A DNA stretch of 64,000 nucleotides from Acetomicrobium thermoterrenum DSM 13490 (GCF_900107215.1 NZ_FNPD01000004.1:109184-173183); one strand, 5' to 3'; counted from the stretch's first letter, positions 1 to 8,962 are shown. The notes: generated from the letters alone by a model not told the origin. Numbers and translations: made by a program.

Positions 1-59
1 ATTATTATCAAACAGTTATAATACAATACATAACCATGACTATTATAATAATGAACAAT

Positions 60-96
60 AGCCAAACTATCGCTAGTCCTCAGTGATAATTTGGCT
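60..96 (-). terminator. possible terminator hairpin
   Basis: An inverted repeat pairs AGCCAAA at 60-66 with TTTGGCT at 90-96 and continues inward with one mismatch and a G-U pair to about 14 base pairs around a 9-base loop. It lies about 70 bases past the stop of the L,D-transpeptidase gene read on the minus strand. The following T tract is weak, so termination is an inference from position and symmetry. The rest of bases 1-166 is AT-rich with no gene that I can see. Confidence 0.35.
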
Positions 97-166
97 AGAA
101 ACAACGTATGTTCATTAAGAAAACCAATCTATATTGATAATTAATTAATGCGGTTTTGAGTGGAAT

Positions 167-823
167 TTAATTTAGTGACTTCAGGATAATTACCTTTTGG
201 CCTTTCTTGCTCATGCTCACGACTTTCAACAGATCGTCGTTCGCCATCCTTATGCATCCGTGGCTTGCGTCCGTTCCTATTTCATGCAGATGTTCATCGT
301 CGGTTCCGTGAATTCCTATCCCTTTCCACCCCGCTTCAAGGCGAATAAAATAGGGCCCATACCCTATCCGCTCTTTTGTGGCTTTATCGACGTAGCTACC
401 CCAACCGCTGGAATCCTCGATAGATTTTACGTAAAAAACACCTTCAGGAGTACGCATATCCCCTACTTTAAGCTTTTGCCCAGGATTTCTTCCCGTTGCC
501 ACCATCCATCCGCCGTATATCACTTTATCAGTTTCAGAGAGAGCCAGTAAAACATGCTCTTTCTTCGAACATATCCATGTTATTTTAGCTAAATCACCAG
601 TAGGAACGTTTAGCGACAGCATAACTTCCGAAGGCTCGACGGCAGAAGTGCCTTGCATTAGAGAAAAATAATTTATTGCCATTTGGATTAAATCATTTTC
701 GGCAAACCTATATGTGGCCTCCGCATTGGACACATTACATAACGTAAACATACACAAAAATAAACATATTATTAAAGATTTTAAAAATAAACAATAAGTC
801 ATTTTTATTTTTTTACACTGCAT
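167..823 (-). CDS. L,D-transpeptidase (YkuD family)
   Basis: A 218-residue exported protein. The N-terminus has a short basic stretch and a hydrophobic run (LKSLIICLFLCMFTL) ending near NAEA, which looks like a signal peptide. The YkuD catalytic signature is complete near the C-terminus: His172 in IHGTDDEH, then SHGCIRM with Cys190 as the acyl-enzyme nucleophile. Enzymes of this family form 3-3 peptidoglycan cross-links or attach proteins to the wall in the periplasm. About 50 residues of linker precede the catalytic domain and there is no LysM repeat. There is no good ribosome site at the first ATG; an in-frame ATG seven codons later is equally possible. It is read in the same direction as the kinase gene upstream, with 34 bases between them. 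Confidence 0.85.
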   Translation of the reverse strand: MQCKKIKMTYCLFLKSLIICLFLCMFTLCNVSNAEATYRFAENDLIQMAINYFSLMQGTSAVEPSEVMLSLNVPTGDLAKITWICSKKEHVLLALSETDKVIYGGWMVATGRNPGQKLKVGDMRTPEGVFYVKSIEDSSGWGSYVDKATKERIGYGPYFIRLEAGWKGIGIHGTDDEHLHEIGTDASHGCIRMANDDLLKVVSMSKKGQKVIILKSLN

Positions 824-857
824 TATTATGTATTATATTAATATAAATGGATTTTTA

Positions 858-2504
858 TTAAATCGTCTCAAAGCAGCTTCCTCCTATGAACTCCCGTATT
901 ATCGAATTATTAGGAACGCCATCGGCAGGCATGAAGGGTACATAATGCAAAAAGGTCAACAATCTTTGCGCTTCGCCGAACATGGGCGAATCCTCATGAA
1001 TATTTCTAAGCAAAGGTTCGGCATAACCTTTCAATACGGCAAGTTCATATACGGTAGCGGAATTGAACATAACATGAGCTCTCTCTTGATAGGGAAATAT
1101 ATGTTTTTGTGCTCCCCTTATAACCGATGGCCATTGGATTAAGGTCACTTCGGGGCTCTTGCCCCTTGTCCGATAATCCCTGACCAATCGCCTTATAAGT
1201 CTGTTATCTGTCGTACTTGTCCTATTGTGGCGATCAAGATTAATCCCCGTTAAGGGGGAAACGTATATCCTCCACTTATTGTACTCAGGGATGCTTTTGG
1301 TGACCATTTCATTCAAGCCGTGAATCCCCTCAATAACTATGATGTCACCATCTTTAATACGCATTCGTCTTCCACTTTCTCTTTTGCCCGTGAAAAAGTT
1401 AAATTTAGGGATTTCGACTTCTTCGCCATCGAAGAGCTTAACTAAGCTTTCGTTTATCAAATCCAAGTCAAGGGCTTCGATAGCTTCGAAATCATAATTG
1501 CCCTTTTCATCCTTAGGTGTTTTTTCTCTCTCAACAAAATAATCGTCCAGGGAAATTATAAACACCCGCTTACCAAACACCTGAAGTTGAATGCGCAACC
1601 GATGAGCAGATGTGGTCTTGCCTGAAGCCGAAGGTCCGGCGATACAGATCAACCTTATATTGTCATTTTCCGCAATATTTTTAGCCAATTGCGACAACCA
1701 CTGGGAATGCAACGCTTCCGATATTTGTATTACATCATTGGATTCACCCTTTGAAACCAAGGCGTGAAGGTTTTCCATGGTATTTATTCCTAAGATATCA
1801 AGCCATCTTGCATATACAGTAAAAACTTCTGCCAAACGCTTAGAGGGCATAAAGGGCGGAAGCCCCTGAGGGTAGGCAACTGTCGGAAACCTCAATATCA
1901 TGCCATGGTCGTATGGTATGAGATCATAGGTTTTCATATAACCAGTAGACGGCGCAAGGGGCGCGTAAAAATAACCGTAGGTATTATCGCTTCTATAAAC
2001 CTCTATAGGATCGACAGCTGCCCACCTCAACAAGTTGGCCTTATCCATATTTCCTTGACGGGTAAATATTCTCTTGGCTTTGTCGCCCGATATTACCTCT
2101 CGTTTTATGGGAATGTCGGCTTTAACCAGTCTATCCAATTCACGTTTTATGGCATCTAACTTTTTCTCCGTGACTGGACCGGATTCCAGCTCGCAGTAAT
2201 AGCCGTCGCTAATCGAGTGCCTGATGAATACGTCTTCCGACAAAGCGTTCATACAGGCAAGAACCAGCAAAAAACTGAGGCTTCTTCTGTATACTTCCAT
2301 CCCCTCAAAGCTTGAGGTGTCCACAAACTCTATGCAACTATCGTCATCCACGACCCAATCCAAAGGGCGCAGGTAGCGATTTACTCTCCAAGCCACTATA
2401 TTGGACTCGTGCCCCTTGCCACAGGCAACAAGCACGTCCTGCCCCTTTACAGGTCGCTCAAAAACCAGCCTATTTCCCCTCTTTACCTCGACGACAAAGC
2501 TCAT
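858..2504 (-). CDS. nucleoside (uridine-type) kinase with ThrRS-like N-terminal half
   Basis: A 548-residue fusion. Residues 1-280 resemble the TGS and second-additional (SAD) editing region of threonyl-tRNA synthetase; HSISDGYYCE at 96-105 matches the SAD-type motif. The C-terminal half is a uridine kinase/phosphoribulokinase domain with Walker A GPSASGKTT at 290-298, followed by ISLDDYF and an EGIHGLN segment typical of this kinase family. The family is annotated as phosphorylating nucleosides, probably uridine or cytidine; the substrate cannot be told from sequence. The synthetase-like half has no catalytic tRNA synthetase core, so the protein is not a ThrRS. The length fits the TGS-Udk fusions of Thermotogae, Firmicutes and Synergistota. 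Confidence 0.8.
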   Translation of the reverse strand: MSFVVEVKRGNRLVFERPVKGQDVLVACGKGHESNIVAWRVNRYLRPLDWVVDDDSCIEFVDTSSFEGMEVYRRSLSFLLVLACMNALSEDVFIRHSISDGYYCELESGPVTEKKLDAIKRELDRLVKADIPIKREVISGDKAKRIFTRQGNMDKANLLRWAAVDPIEVYRSDNTYGYFYAPLAPSTGYMKTYDLIPYDHGMILRFPTVAYPQGLPPFMPSKRLAEVFTVYARWLDILGINTMENLHALVSKGESNDVIQISEALHSQWLSQLAKNIAENDNIRLICIAGPSASGKTTSAHRLRIQLQVFGKRVFIISLDDYFVEREKTPKDEKGNYDFEAIEALDLDLINESLVKLFDGEEVEIPKFNFFTGKRESGRRMRIKDGDIIVIEGIHGLNEMVTKSIPEYNKWRIYVSPLTGINLDRHNRTSTTDNRLIRRLVRDYRTRGKSPEVTLIQWPSVIRGAQKHIFPYQERAHVMFNSATVYELAVLKGYAEPLLRNIHEDSPMFGEAQRLLTFLHYVPFMPADGVPNNSIIREFIGGSCFETI

Positions 2505-2637
2505 GCTATGTTTTTACCTCCACTACGTCTTTATTGTGCAATCGTCTATATCATACGAAAATCCCGCTAGTTTTATATTTTAGCATGGGATAATTTTCAA
2601 AGGAAGAAGCTTTTAAATAATAGTTTTCCGATTATCC

Positions 2638-3486
2638 TTACCTGGGCGGCTCCCATTTCTTAGCTATGGACTGAGTCACCCTATCGATAACTATAGCCAT
2701 CACAACAACTGACAACCCCGCTTCAAATCCTCTGCCTATATCTATTCGATTTATGGAGAGCAACACCTCCTGACCTAGTCCCCTGGCCCCGATCATCGAG
2801 GCAACGACAACCATGGCTAAAGCCATCATTGTAGTTTGATTGACACCGGTAAGAATAGAAGGCATTGCCAGCGGAATCCTTACTTCCTTGAGCAGTTGCC
2901 ACTTCGTTGCGCCATAAGCCAAAGCGGCCTCTTCTATGTTTTTAGGCACATGCCTCAAACCCATATTCGTCAGCCTTATTACAGGTGGTAACGAATATAT
3001 CAAGGTGGCCAAAACCGCAGGCACCTTGCCAAGGCCAAAGAGCATCATGGCCGGTATTAAATACACGAAGCTCGGCATGGTCTGCATCCCATCCAAAATT
3101 GGCCTTATGACCACCGCAAAGGAGTTGATCTCTGCCATCAATATCCCTATGGGAATACCTATCAGCAGTGAAATTATAACCGCCGTCAGCACCACGGCCA
3201 GCGATTCCATCGCCAATGCCCATAATCCGAAAGCGCCGATTAGCAAAGGCAGGATAGCCAAGGTCAAAGAAGCGATGAGCTTTTTCGTGGTTGTAAAGAG
3301 CACCACAAAAACAATTATCATATACAACCACCAGGGGACCATCAGCAGTATTTCGTTTATCCTTAGCAACATAGTAAGGATACCGGTAGAAATAGCGTCA
3401 AAGACAGGTGCATATGAGTCTAGCAACCAATCTACGAAATTATTGACTTGTTCGGCTACATGAAAAGTGAAATGCTCTGGAAACAT
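2638..3486 (-). CDS. opuAB: glycine betaine/proline ABC transporter permease
   Basis: A 282-residue inner-membrane permease of the ProW/OpuAB type with about six hydrophobic segments. The cytoplasmic coupling loop that contacts the ATPase is clear: EEAALAYGATKWQLLKEV, an EAA motif. A good ribosome site (GGAGGTGAAGAG) precedes the ATG. It is the last gene of a three-gene operon: binding protein, ATPase, permease, with 18 bases between ATPase and permease. The system imports quaternary ammonium osmolytes; which one is not decidable here. No terminator that I can recognise follows it in the 134-base gap to the kinase gene. Confidence 0.92.
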   Translation of the reverse strand: MFPEHFTFHVAEQVNNFVDWLLDSYAPVFDAISTGILTMLLRINEILLMVPWWLYMIIVFVVLFTTTKKLIASLTLAILPLLIGAFGLWALAMESLAVVLTAVIISLLIGIPIGILMAEINSFAVVIRPILDGMQTMPSFVYLIPAMMLFGLGKVPAVLATLIYSLPPVIRLTNMGLRHVPKNIEEAALAYGATKWQLLKEVRIPLAMPSILTGVNQTTMMALAMVVVASMIGARGLGQEVLLSINRIDIGRGFEAGLSVVVMAIVIDRVTQSIAKKWEPPR

Positions 3487-3504
3487 ATTCTCTTCACCTC
3501 CTCG

Positions 3505-4419
3505 TTACGAGCTTGCAGGCGTACTTACAAGCTTGTTGCCCAGGCTCAGTTTCGTCTTTTCCAGCGTCCGTCTTTCGTCAGCAACGAAAGCAGCTACGTA
3601 GTCATCCGCCGGATTCGAAACGATCTCATCCGGTGTCCCGATTTGAACTATACTTCCCTTTCTCATGATGGCCATTCTGTCGCCTAACCGCAAAGCTTCC
3701 GATAAATCATGGGTAACAAACATTATGCTTTTTTTCATCTCTTCTTGCAGCCTCAACAGTTCGTCCTGCAATTGTCTGCTGATAAGAGGATCCAGGCCGC
3801 TAAAAGGCTCGTCCATAAGAAGAACAGGGGCATCCATGACCAGCGCACGGGCTATTCCGACCCTTTGCTGCATTCCGCCGGACAATGCGGCAGGATAATA
3901 ATTCTCCCATCCTTTCAACCCCACTCTTTCTATTGCAGCTTTTGCCTTTTTATATCTCTCCTCTTTCGGTTCATCTCGAAGCTTTAAGCCGAAGGCAACG
4001 TTATCCAGCACTGTTTTGTGGGGAAGTAAACCATAGTGCTGGAAAACCATCGCGGCTTGATATCTTCTGTGCTTAACCAATTCCTTTTTGCTCAAAGAGG
4101 TGATATCGAGATCATTGATTTTAATCGTTCCTGCCGTAACTTCTATCAATCTCATGAGACAGCGTATAAGGGTTGACTTTCCGCTGCCGGACAACCCCAT
4201 GACGATAAAAATCTCTCCTGGATATATTTCGAATGAGACATCCCTCACGGCCACCACAACTTTGCCGTCTTTTTCCATCTGTGAAATCGTTACTTCATCG
4301 TGAACGTCGATATTTAATGTTTTCTTCCCTTTTGAGCGTTGTCCTTTAGCAAACACCTTCCACAGGTTTTTTACTTCAACAACCGGAGAAATAGTATTTA
4401 TAGACTTAATCTCACTCAT
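3505..4419 (-). CDS. opuAA: glycine betaine/proline ABC transporter ATP-binding protein
   Basis: The ATPase of the osmolyte importer. Walker A is GLSGSGKST, the ABC signature is LSGGMQQRVGIARAL, Walker B is VLLMDEP, and the switch histidine lies in FVTHDLSEAL. The start is placed at MSEIKS, because GGGAGGG sits just upstream of it; an ATG five codons earlier overlaps that site. At about 304 residues the protein ends soon after the ABC domain, so it lacks the tandem CBS domains that sense ionic strength or c-di-AMP in ProV and OpuAA of many bacteria. Control of transport by those domains is therefore not expected here. Confidence 0.92.
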   Translation of the reverse strand: MSEIKSINTISPVVEVKNLWKVFAKGQRSKGKKTLNIDVHDEVTISQMEKDGKVVVAVRDVSFEIYPGEIFIVMGLSGSGKSTLIRCLMRLIEVTAGTIKINDLDITSLSKKELVKHRRYQAAMVFQHYGLLPHKTVLDNVAFGLKLRDEPKEERYKKAKAAIERVGLKGWENYYPAALSGGMQQRVGIARALVMDAPVLLMDEPFSGLDPLISRQLQDELLRLQEEMKKSIMFVTHDLSEALRLGDRMAIMRKGSIVQIGTPDEIVSNPADDYVAAFVADERRTLEKTKLSLGNKLVSTPASS

Positions 4420-4621
4420 CCACATCCCTCCCATTTTCGTGGACTTTCAAAAACAAATAGGGATAAAATTTGACCAAAATAATCGATCAAACTCTATCCC
4501 ACCCAAACCACCCAAGTACTTTTATAAAATTTACATATTGTATTAAACTAGAAAATCCGCCTCTTTCAACCGAAATTTAAGTTTTTAACCGAAATCTAAC
4601 TCGATCAACGAATTTTAAGAT

Positions 4622-5653
4622 CTATTCCTTAACGACCTCTTTATCTAATGCCTCTTTCAGCTTGTCTATATGAGGATCGCCAGAAATTGGAAACCACTGC
4701 TCCCATTGCTCGGGAAATTTTTTCAAAAACCATATGGCAGCATCTTTAGGTCGCAACTCATTCTGCCACATGTAGGCAAGTGCTTCGTTTGTCTGTTCGA
4801 TCGTCGCTTCATAATTTGCTAAAAACGATATGACAAAGGGATCTTTCTGCAGTAATTTTGCGCTAGCTCCTACATGGACTTTTGATTTAGGGAAATCACA
4901 TCTGTAGCCGTTTTCTTCGTTCCATAATTTGATATCATATGGCGGTTCCTCGATTTTAGTCATGTCAAAAAGGCCAAGAATCGGTGTAGGCTCCCAATAG
5001 TAGAAAAATATGGGCTCACCTTTTCGATAGGCACTTACTATTGCAGTGGATAAAGCTGCGTCAGAGCCTGGCTCAAAAGATTGATAATACTTATCCAATC
5101 CATATGATTGAAGTTTTTCCATATTTATAGAGCTAACCACCCAACCTGTGGGGCCATTGTAAAATCTACCCTTATTAGGATTTTCAGGATCCTTAAAAAG
5201 TTCCCAATATTTAGGAAGATCCTCAATGCTTTTGAGGTCCGGCGCCATTGGCTCTATGCCTCTTTCGGGATCGCCCTTAATTACATATGTGGGTACATAC
5301 CAACCCTGGCCGGCATCTGAATAGGTCGGACCTAAATCCAAACATTCGCCGCTTTCCACATATTTACCCCATGCCTCAATATTGTCAGACCATATTTCCA
5401 TGGATACATCTACATCGCCTCGCGCCATCCCCAATAACAAGGGAAGACTTTCTCCAAAGCTATAGGAAACGCGATATCCATAGGCCTTTTCCAATACATA
5501 ACCGGCAATACGATTATGAATTTGCACACTATCCCAACTAAAATCCCCAAAGGTGATGCTTTTCGCTTTGGCAAATGATATTGCAGGTGAAGAGAGAAGA
5601 AAGAAAAAACATACTACTATCACTGTCAGCACAGTAATTGCCTTTCTAAACAT
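4622..5653 (-). CDS. opuAC: glycine betaine ABC transporter substrate-binding protein
   Basis: A 343-residue OpuAC/ProX-family periplasmic binding protein and the first gene of the operon. Residues 1-28 form a signal peptide (hydrophobic ITVLTVIVVCFFFLLSS, cleavage near SFAKA). The body starts with ITFGDFSWDSVQIHNRIAGY, typical of the family, and contains several conserved Trp and Tyr residues that in relatives build the aromatic cage for the trimethylammonium head. There is no lipobox Cys, so it is probably soluble in the periplasm. The ribosome site AAGGGGGT lies 7 bases before ATG. A 188-base gap separates it from the ATPase gene. Confidence 0.9.
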   Translation of the reverse strand: MFRKAITVLTVIVVCFFFLLSSPAISFAKAKSITFGDFSWDSVQIHNRIAGYVLEKAYGYRVSYSFGESLPLLLGMARGDVDVSMEIWSDNIEAWGKYVESGECLDLGPTYSDAGQGWYVPTYVIKGDPERGIEPMAPDLKSIEDLPKYWELFKDPENPNKGRFYNGPTGWVVSSINMEKLQSYGLDKYYQSFEPGSDAALSTAIVSAYRKGEPIFFYYWEPTPILGLFDMTKIEEPPYDIKLWNEENGYRCDFPKSKVHVGASAKLLQKDPFVISFLANYEATIEQTNEALAYMWQNELRPKDAAIWFLKKFPEQWEQWFPISGDPHIDKLKEALDKEVVKE

Positions 5654-6053
5654 GCAAATACCCCCTTAATTCATGCAAAATCTCGAATCCTTTGATTCGA
5701 AAGCGACGGATAAAGGATTATCGGTTGCTGAATATTTGAACTTTTGTTTCGTCCACTGTAATATATGCGGTTTTTATATCTGGCCAGACTCAATTGAAAG
5801 TGGATTTGATTACGATCACGTATTTTAAAATACAATAATATTAATATTTGTCAAGTTAAATGTATACATTTTATTGCCAATATATGAATACAAGAAAATA
5901 ATAAATCCCTTTATATATGAGCCAAAATCAGACATTATGGATGAAATAACGTCAAAGAAAAAATTTTAAAATACTGTACACAAACCTTCGAACGAGATTA
6001 GATACAATAAAAGCATCAAACTCGCTTTGGCACACTGTAACCCAAAAAACTTA
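5654..6053. other. 400-base AT-rich intergenic region before opuAC
   Basis: No gene seen. It holds the probable opuAC promoter (5827-5854) and, in the transcribed leader, a perfect 7-bp hairpin TCGAATC-CTTT-GATTCGA at 5683-5700 just upstream of the opuAC ribosome site. The half nearest tupC is AT-rich with no recognisable element. Confidence 0.6.
5827..5854 (-). promoter_or_regulatory. probable sigma-70 promoter of opuAC-AA-AB
   Basis: On the minus strand TTGACA (5849-5854) is followed after 16 bases by TATTTT (5827-5832). This would give a leader of roughly 165 bases before opuAC. The -35 box is perfect; the -10 box is a moderate match. Confidence 0.5.
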
Positions 6054-7067
6054 TCATAACCATTTCGCAGCTGTGGCCTTAAATACTACATATATATTCA
6101 TCCCGGGGCTTAATTTGAGTTCCCTGGCAGCTTCATCGGTAATTAAGGCAACCAAGCTTATCTCCCCTATAGATAGGGTAACCCTTATCTGGCTGCCATT
6201 ACAATAGGCCATCTCTCTAATAAAACCATATAACAAATTACGGGCAGAGGTCCTTTCAGGATATTCAGCCAAAAGTATCTCCGATGGGCTAATCGACACA
6301 ACGCCCGATTGCGATGGGGCTCCGGAAACATAAATCTTTTGACCATCCCTCAACCTTTTACAGTGCAAGCCGTTCTCAAGCTTTTCCCAAGGGCCGGGGA
6401 TTATGTTCTCAGGCCCCTGATGCACAATGCGACCTCCCCAAAGCGAAAGGATCTCATCGGCAGTGCTGTAAAGCCATCCCAGATCATGGCTTACCATGAT
6501 AATAGTTGTTTTCCACTCTTTTTTTGCCTTGATCACTGCCTGATTTATCAAGGCTTCCGATACTTTGTCGACATTTGCCGTCGGCTCATCGAGCAATAAA
6601 ACATCGGGCCTTAAAGCAAGACGCGCTGCCAAGGCTACGCGCTGAGCTTCGCCTCCCGAGAGCTCATACCAGGCTCTGTTTAAAAAATCTTTTGGCTGCA
6701 AACCAACCATTTCAAGCGCTTCCACAACCCTGGTCTTAACGGTCTTCGAATCATATCCGCGTAATTTCAAGCCATAGGATACATTGTCCTTTACCTTTCG
6801 AGTCAATAGACGTGCATTTTGTAAAAGCATTGTTACTTCTTGGCGGAAAAGTGAGGCGTTTTGCGACGTAACGGAAGAGCCTTTATATATAATTTGGCCT
6901 TCGCTCGGCTCATCTAAGAATGCCAAAATTCTGAGCAATGTCGTCTTACCGCTCCCGTTCGGGCCGACCAGGCCGTAAATCTTACCCCCTTCCATAGCCA
7001 AACGATCTACAGAGAGAGCGCATCTGTCGTTGTAAAAACGTTTAACATCTCTTAACTCATAAAGCAT
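6054..7067 (-). CDS. tupC: tungstate ABC transporter ATP-binding protein
   Basis: A 337-residue ATPase: Walker A GPNGSGKTT, signature LSGGEAQRVALAARLAL, Walker B VLLLDEP, switch region MVSHDLGWL. After the ABC domain (about 1-230) comes a C-terminal extension of about 100 residues containing SARNLLYGFIREM and later VALITDEAARELKLSPGM, typical of a TOBE/molybdate-binding-like domain that senses oxyanion in ModC/WtpC/TupC proteins. It is the third gene of the tup cluster, 6 bases after tupB. The tungstate rather than molybdate assignment rests on the binding protein TupA and on gene order. Confidence 0.88.
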   Translation of the reverse strand: MLYELRDVKRFYNDRCALSVDRLAMEGGKIYGLVGPNGSGKTTLLRILAFLDEPSEGQIIYKGSSVTSQNASLFRQEVTMLLQNARLLTRKVKDNVSYGLKLRGYDSKTVKTRVVEALEMVGLQPKDFLNRAWYELSGGEAQRVALAARLALRPDVLLLDEPTANVDKVSEALINQAVIKAKKEWKTTIIMVSHDLGWLYSTADEILSLWGGRIVHQGPENIIPGPWEKLENGLHCKRLRDGQKIYVSGAPSQSGVVSISPSEILLAEYPERTSARNLLYGFIREMAYCNGSQIRVTLSIGEISLVALITDEAARELKLSPGMNIYVVFKATAAKWL

Positions 7068-7073
7068 GTCTGT

Positions 7074-7772
7074 TCACCTTGTCTGCCTTCTTCGCTTAGC
7101 ATATGATAGTGTGCTGTTGACTATAAAGGCTATCAACAGCAAGATCATCCCCAAGGCTATCCCCATGGCAAATTGACCCTTGTTTGTTTCAAATGCCATT
7201 GCCGTGGTAATTGTTCTCGTTCTCCATTTTATGTTTCCGCCTAACATTGTAGCAGCACCAACCTCAGATATAACGCGTCCATATGCGGTAATTGCTGCCA
7301 TAAGCATCCCATATCTCGCCTCCCACATGATGTCAAATAACAGCCTTTTTCCGCTGGACCCTAGCGTTAAAAGGGTGTCCCTTACCGACAAATCCAGCTC
7401 TTCGATGGATTGTGCCGAAAGGGCAATCACAATAGGCAGGGCCAGGACCACTTCGCCCACTATAACGCCTTTAAGAGTAAAAAGCAGATTCATACCGCCC
7501 AATGGTCCGCGATTCGAGATAAAGGCATACACCCATAGTCCGACCAATACTGTGGGAAGGGCAAGCAATGCATCGAAAACGGATCTAAAAAACCGTCTGC
7601 CTGGAAAATCGAAGTAACCCAACAAAAAACCCAAAGGAAGACCTATAACCAGAGAAATTATTATCGCAGCGGTAGAAGCCCTCAATGTAGCGGAGACGGC
7701 GGAATATACCTCTTCATCTCCTTTTAAAAGCAACACAAAGGCTTCCGCTATTCCAGAAAGGATATATTCCAT
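7074..7772 (-). CDS. tupB: tungstate ABC transporter permease
   Basis: About 232 residues with five to six membrane segments and a binding-protein-dependent permease loop (TLLTLGSSGKRLLFDIMWEARYG region). The start is set at MEYILSG, because GAGGGAGGTAAC sits directly before this ATG; the open frame extends 22 codons further upstream without a ribosome site and into the terminator-like hairpin. TupB with TupA and TupC forms a high-affinity tungstate importer of the inner membrane. Spacing to tupC is 6 bases, so they are co-translated. Confidence 0.9.
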   Translation of the reverse strand: MEYILSGIAEAFVLLLKGDEEVYSAVSATLRASTAAIIISLVIGLPLGFLLGYFDFPGRRFFRSVFDALLALPTVLVGLWVYAFISNRGPLGGMNLLFTLKGVIVGEVVLALPIVIALSAQSIEELDLSVRDTLLTLGSSGKRLLFDIMWEARYGMLMAAITAYGRVISEVGAATMLGGNIKWRTRTITTAMAFETNKGQFAMGIALGMILLLIAFIVNSTLSYAKRRRQTR

Positions 7773-7828
7773 GATGTTACCTCCCTCGAAAGTTGCGATG
7801 CTCAAAAAAATATTATATACACAAATAT

Positions 7829-7869
7829 AAAAAAACAATAAGCCGCCACAGGGGGATGCGGCGGCTTAT
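7829..7869 (-). terminator. hairpin with T tract between tupA and tupB
   Basis: ATAAGCCGCC (7838-7847 complement) and GGCGGCTTAT (7860-7869) form a perfect 10-bp GC-rich stem; read on the minus strand it is followed by seven T residues (7829-7835). It lies downstream of tupA and upstream of tupB, so it probably terminates part of the transcripts, raising binding protein over transporter, or protects the tupA message 3' end. Confidence 0.75.
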
Positions 7870-7917
7870 ATGGGGGATTGGAGCATCTATATAAAACTTA
7901 AAGAGCGCAGGATGTCA

Positions 7918-8778
7918 TTAATTAGCCCCAGAAGCAGTATTTGCGTTCGGGAAGAAAAGTTGTTTGCCCATGAGCCTGAAATCGGCTATTGCTTGCTGGG
8001 CTTTTGGAGAAACAATCCATTCAATAAACTTCTTTGCCAAATCGTATTTGACATTGGGGCAATTCTCAGGATTTACCGCAATTACACTATATTGATTCAT
8101 CAAGAAAGGATCCCCTTCGGATAGAATGACGAGTGGAGGATTCCCTTCGTGGTTAGCTTCATATCTAATGTAGGTGCCTCTGTCGGTTAGCGTATAGCCT
8201 CCCTTTTCGGCGGCTACGTTAATCGTCACTAACATACCTTGACCTGTCTGCACATACCATTCTTCTTTGTCAGGAATAGCCAAACCCGCCTGCACCCAAA
8301 TAAATTTCTCCTTTGCATGAGTGCCCGATTCATCGGCTCTGCTGACAAATACACCCTTCTTTTCGGCAATCTTCTTTAATGCTTCAGTAGAAGACAACCC
8401 CTTTATACCAGCCGGATCATCCTCTGGGCCAATTATCACAAAGTCATTGTACATTACTTGAGTCCTATCAACTCCGTATCCGGCTTCTATAAATTTCTCC
8501 TCAGAATCAGGATCGTGAACCAGCAGAACATCTACATCGCAATTTTCTCCCAACTTTAAAGCCTTCCCAGTACCCGTAGCCGTCCATTGAAGAGTTATTC
8601 CCGTATCTTCTTTGAACATCGGTGCAAGATAATCGAGAAGACCGGTATCGTCGGTACTTGTTGTAGTTGCCATTAAAAGGACGTCTTCTGCTTCTGCGAA
8701 CCCTCGCCCAAGAGAAAAAATCAGCAATATAGCTACAAAAACAATCAGCAACCGCGAGGTCAACCTTTTCATGTCCAT
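7918..8778 (-). CDS. tupA: tungstate-binding periplasmic protein
   Basis: About 286 residues. A signal peptide (SRLLIVFVAILLIFSLGRGFAEA) precedes a mature protein that opens with LLMATTTSTDDTGLLDYLAP. The TTTST...TGLLDYL block is the signature of TupA/WtpA-type tungstate-binding proteins and distinguishes them from ModA. The start is placed at MDMKRL, preceded by AAGGGAGGAATTGTC; a longer frame starting 10 codons earlier would overlap this ribosome site. It is the first gene after a riboswitch-like leader with an intrinsic terminator, which fits repression when tungsten/molybdenum cofactor is plentiful. Confidence 0.92.
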   Translation of the reverse strand: MDMKRLTSRLLIVFVAILLIFSLGRGFAEAEDVLLMATTTSTDDTGLLDYLAPMFKEDTGITLQWTATGTGKALKLGENCDVDVLLVHDPDSEEKFIEAGYGVDRTQVMYNDFVIIGPEDDPAGIKGLSSTEALKKIAEKKGVFVSRADESGTHAKEKFIWVQAGLAIPDKEEWYVQTGQGMLVTINVAAEKGGYTLTDRGTYIRYEANHEGNPPLVILSEGDPFLMNQYSVIAVNPENCPNVKYDLAKKFIEWIVSPKAQQAIADFRLMGKQLFFPNANTASGAN

Positions 8779-8807
8779 GACAATTCCTCCCTTGCTTAAT
8801 TTTTTCA

Positions 8808-8850
8808 CAAAAAATTAGTCCCCTCCCACCGGGAAAAGGACTAATGTTCT
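8808..8850 (-). terminator. leader terminator (attenuator) of tupA
   Basis: On the minus strand ATTAGTCC and GGACTAAT flank a GC-rich loop region and are followed by six T residues and then the tupA ribosome site. The position directly between the riboswitch-like element and tupA indicates attenuation. Confidence 0.7.
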
Positions 8851-8962
8851 TTCTCCTCCTTTCCGAGCGGGAGGCCCTTTCGTTTCCGAAAAGACCCTAT
8901 CGGCCAACGTTCATAGGCCACATAGACCCTTAGAATCGTTGACTCGGAGGTCGCACTATTAT
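8845..8962 (-). promoter_or_regulatory. Moco/Tuco-type riboswitch upstream of tupA
   Basis: The minus-strand leader contains, in order, ACCTCCGAGTC, then GGCCTATGAACG, then GGCCGATAGG, then GGCCTCCCGCTCGGAAAGG. CTCCGAG can pair with CTCGG of the last block, and CCTAT with ATAGG. From memory these blocks resemble the molybdenum/tungsten cofactor (Moco) RNA motif, and the genetic setting, a tungstate importer, is one of its known targets. A terminator follows at once, so a ligand-dependent transcriptional OFF switch is inferred. I could not run a covariance model. Confidence 0.68.

Noticed and set aside
2942-3331. 129-codon minus-strand frame inside the opuAB permease gene
   Set aside because: It lies within a clear permease gene in another frame, has no ribosome site and lacks family-like sequence.
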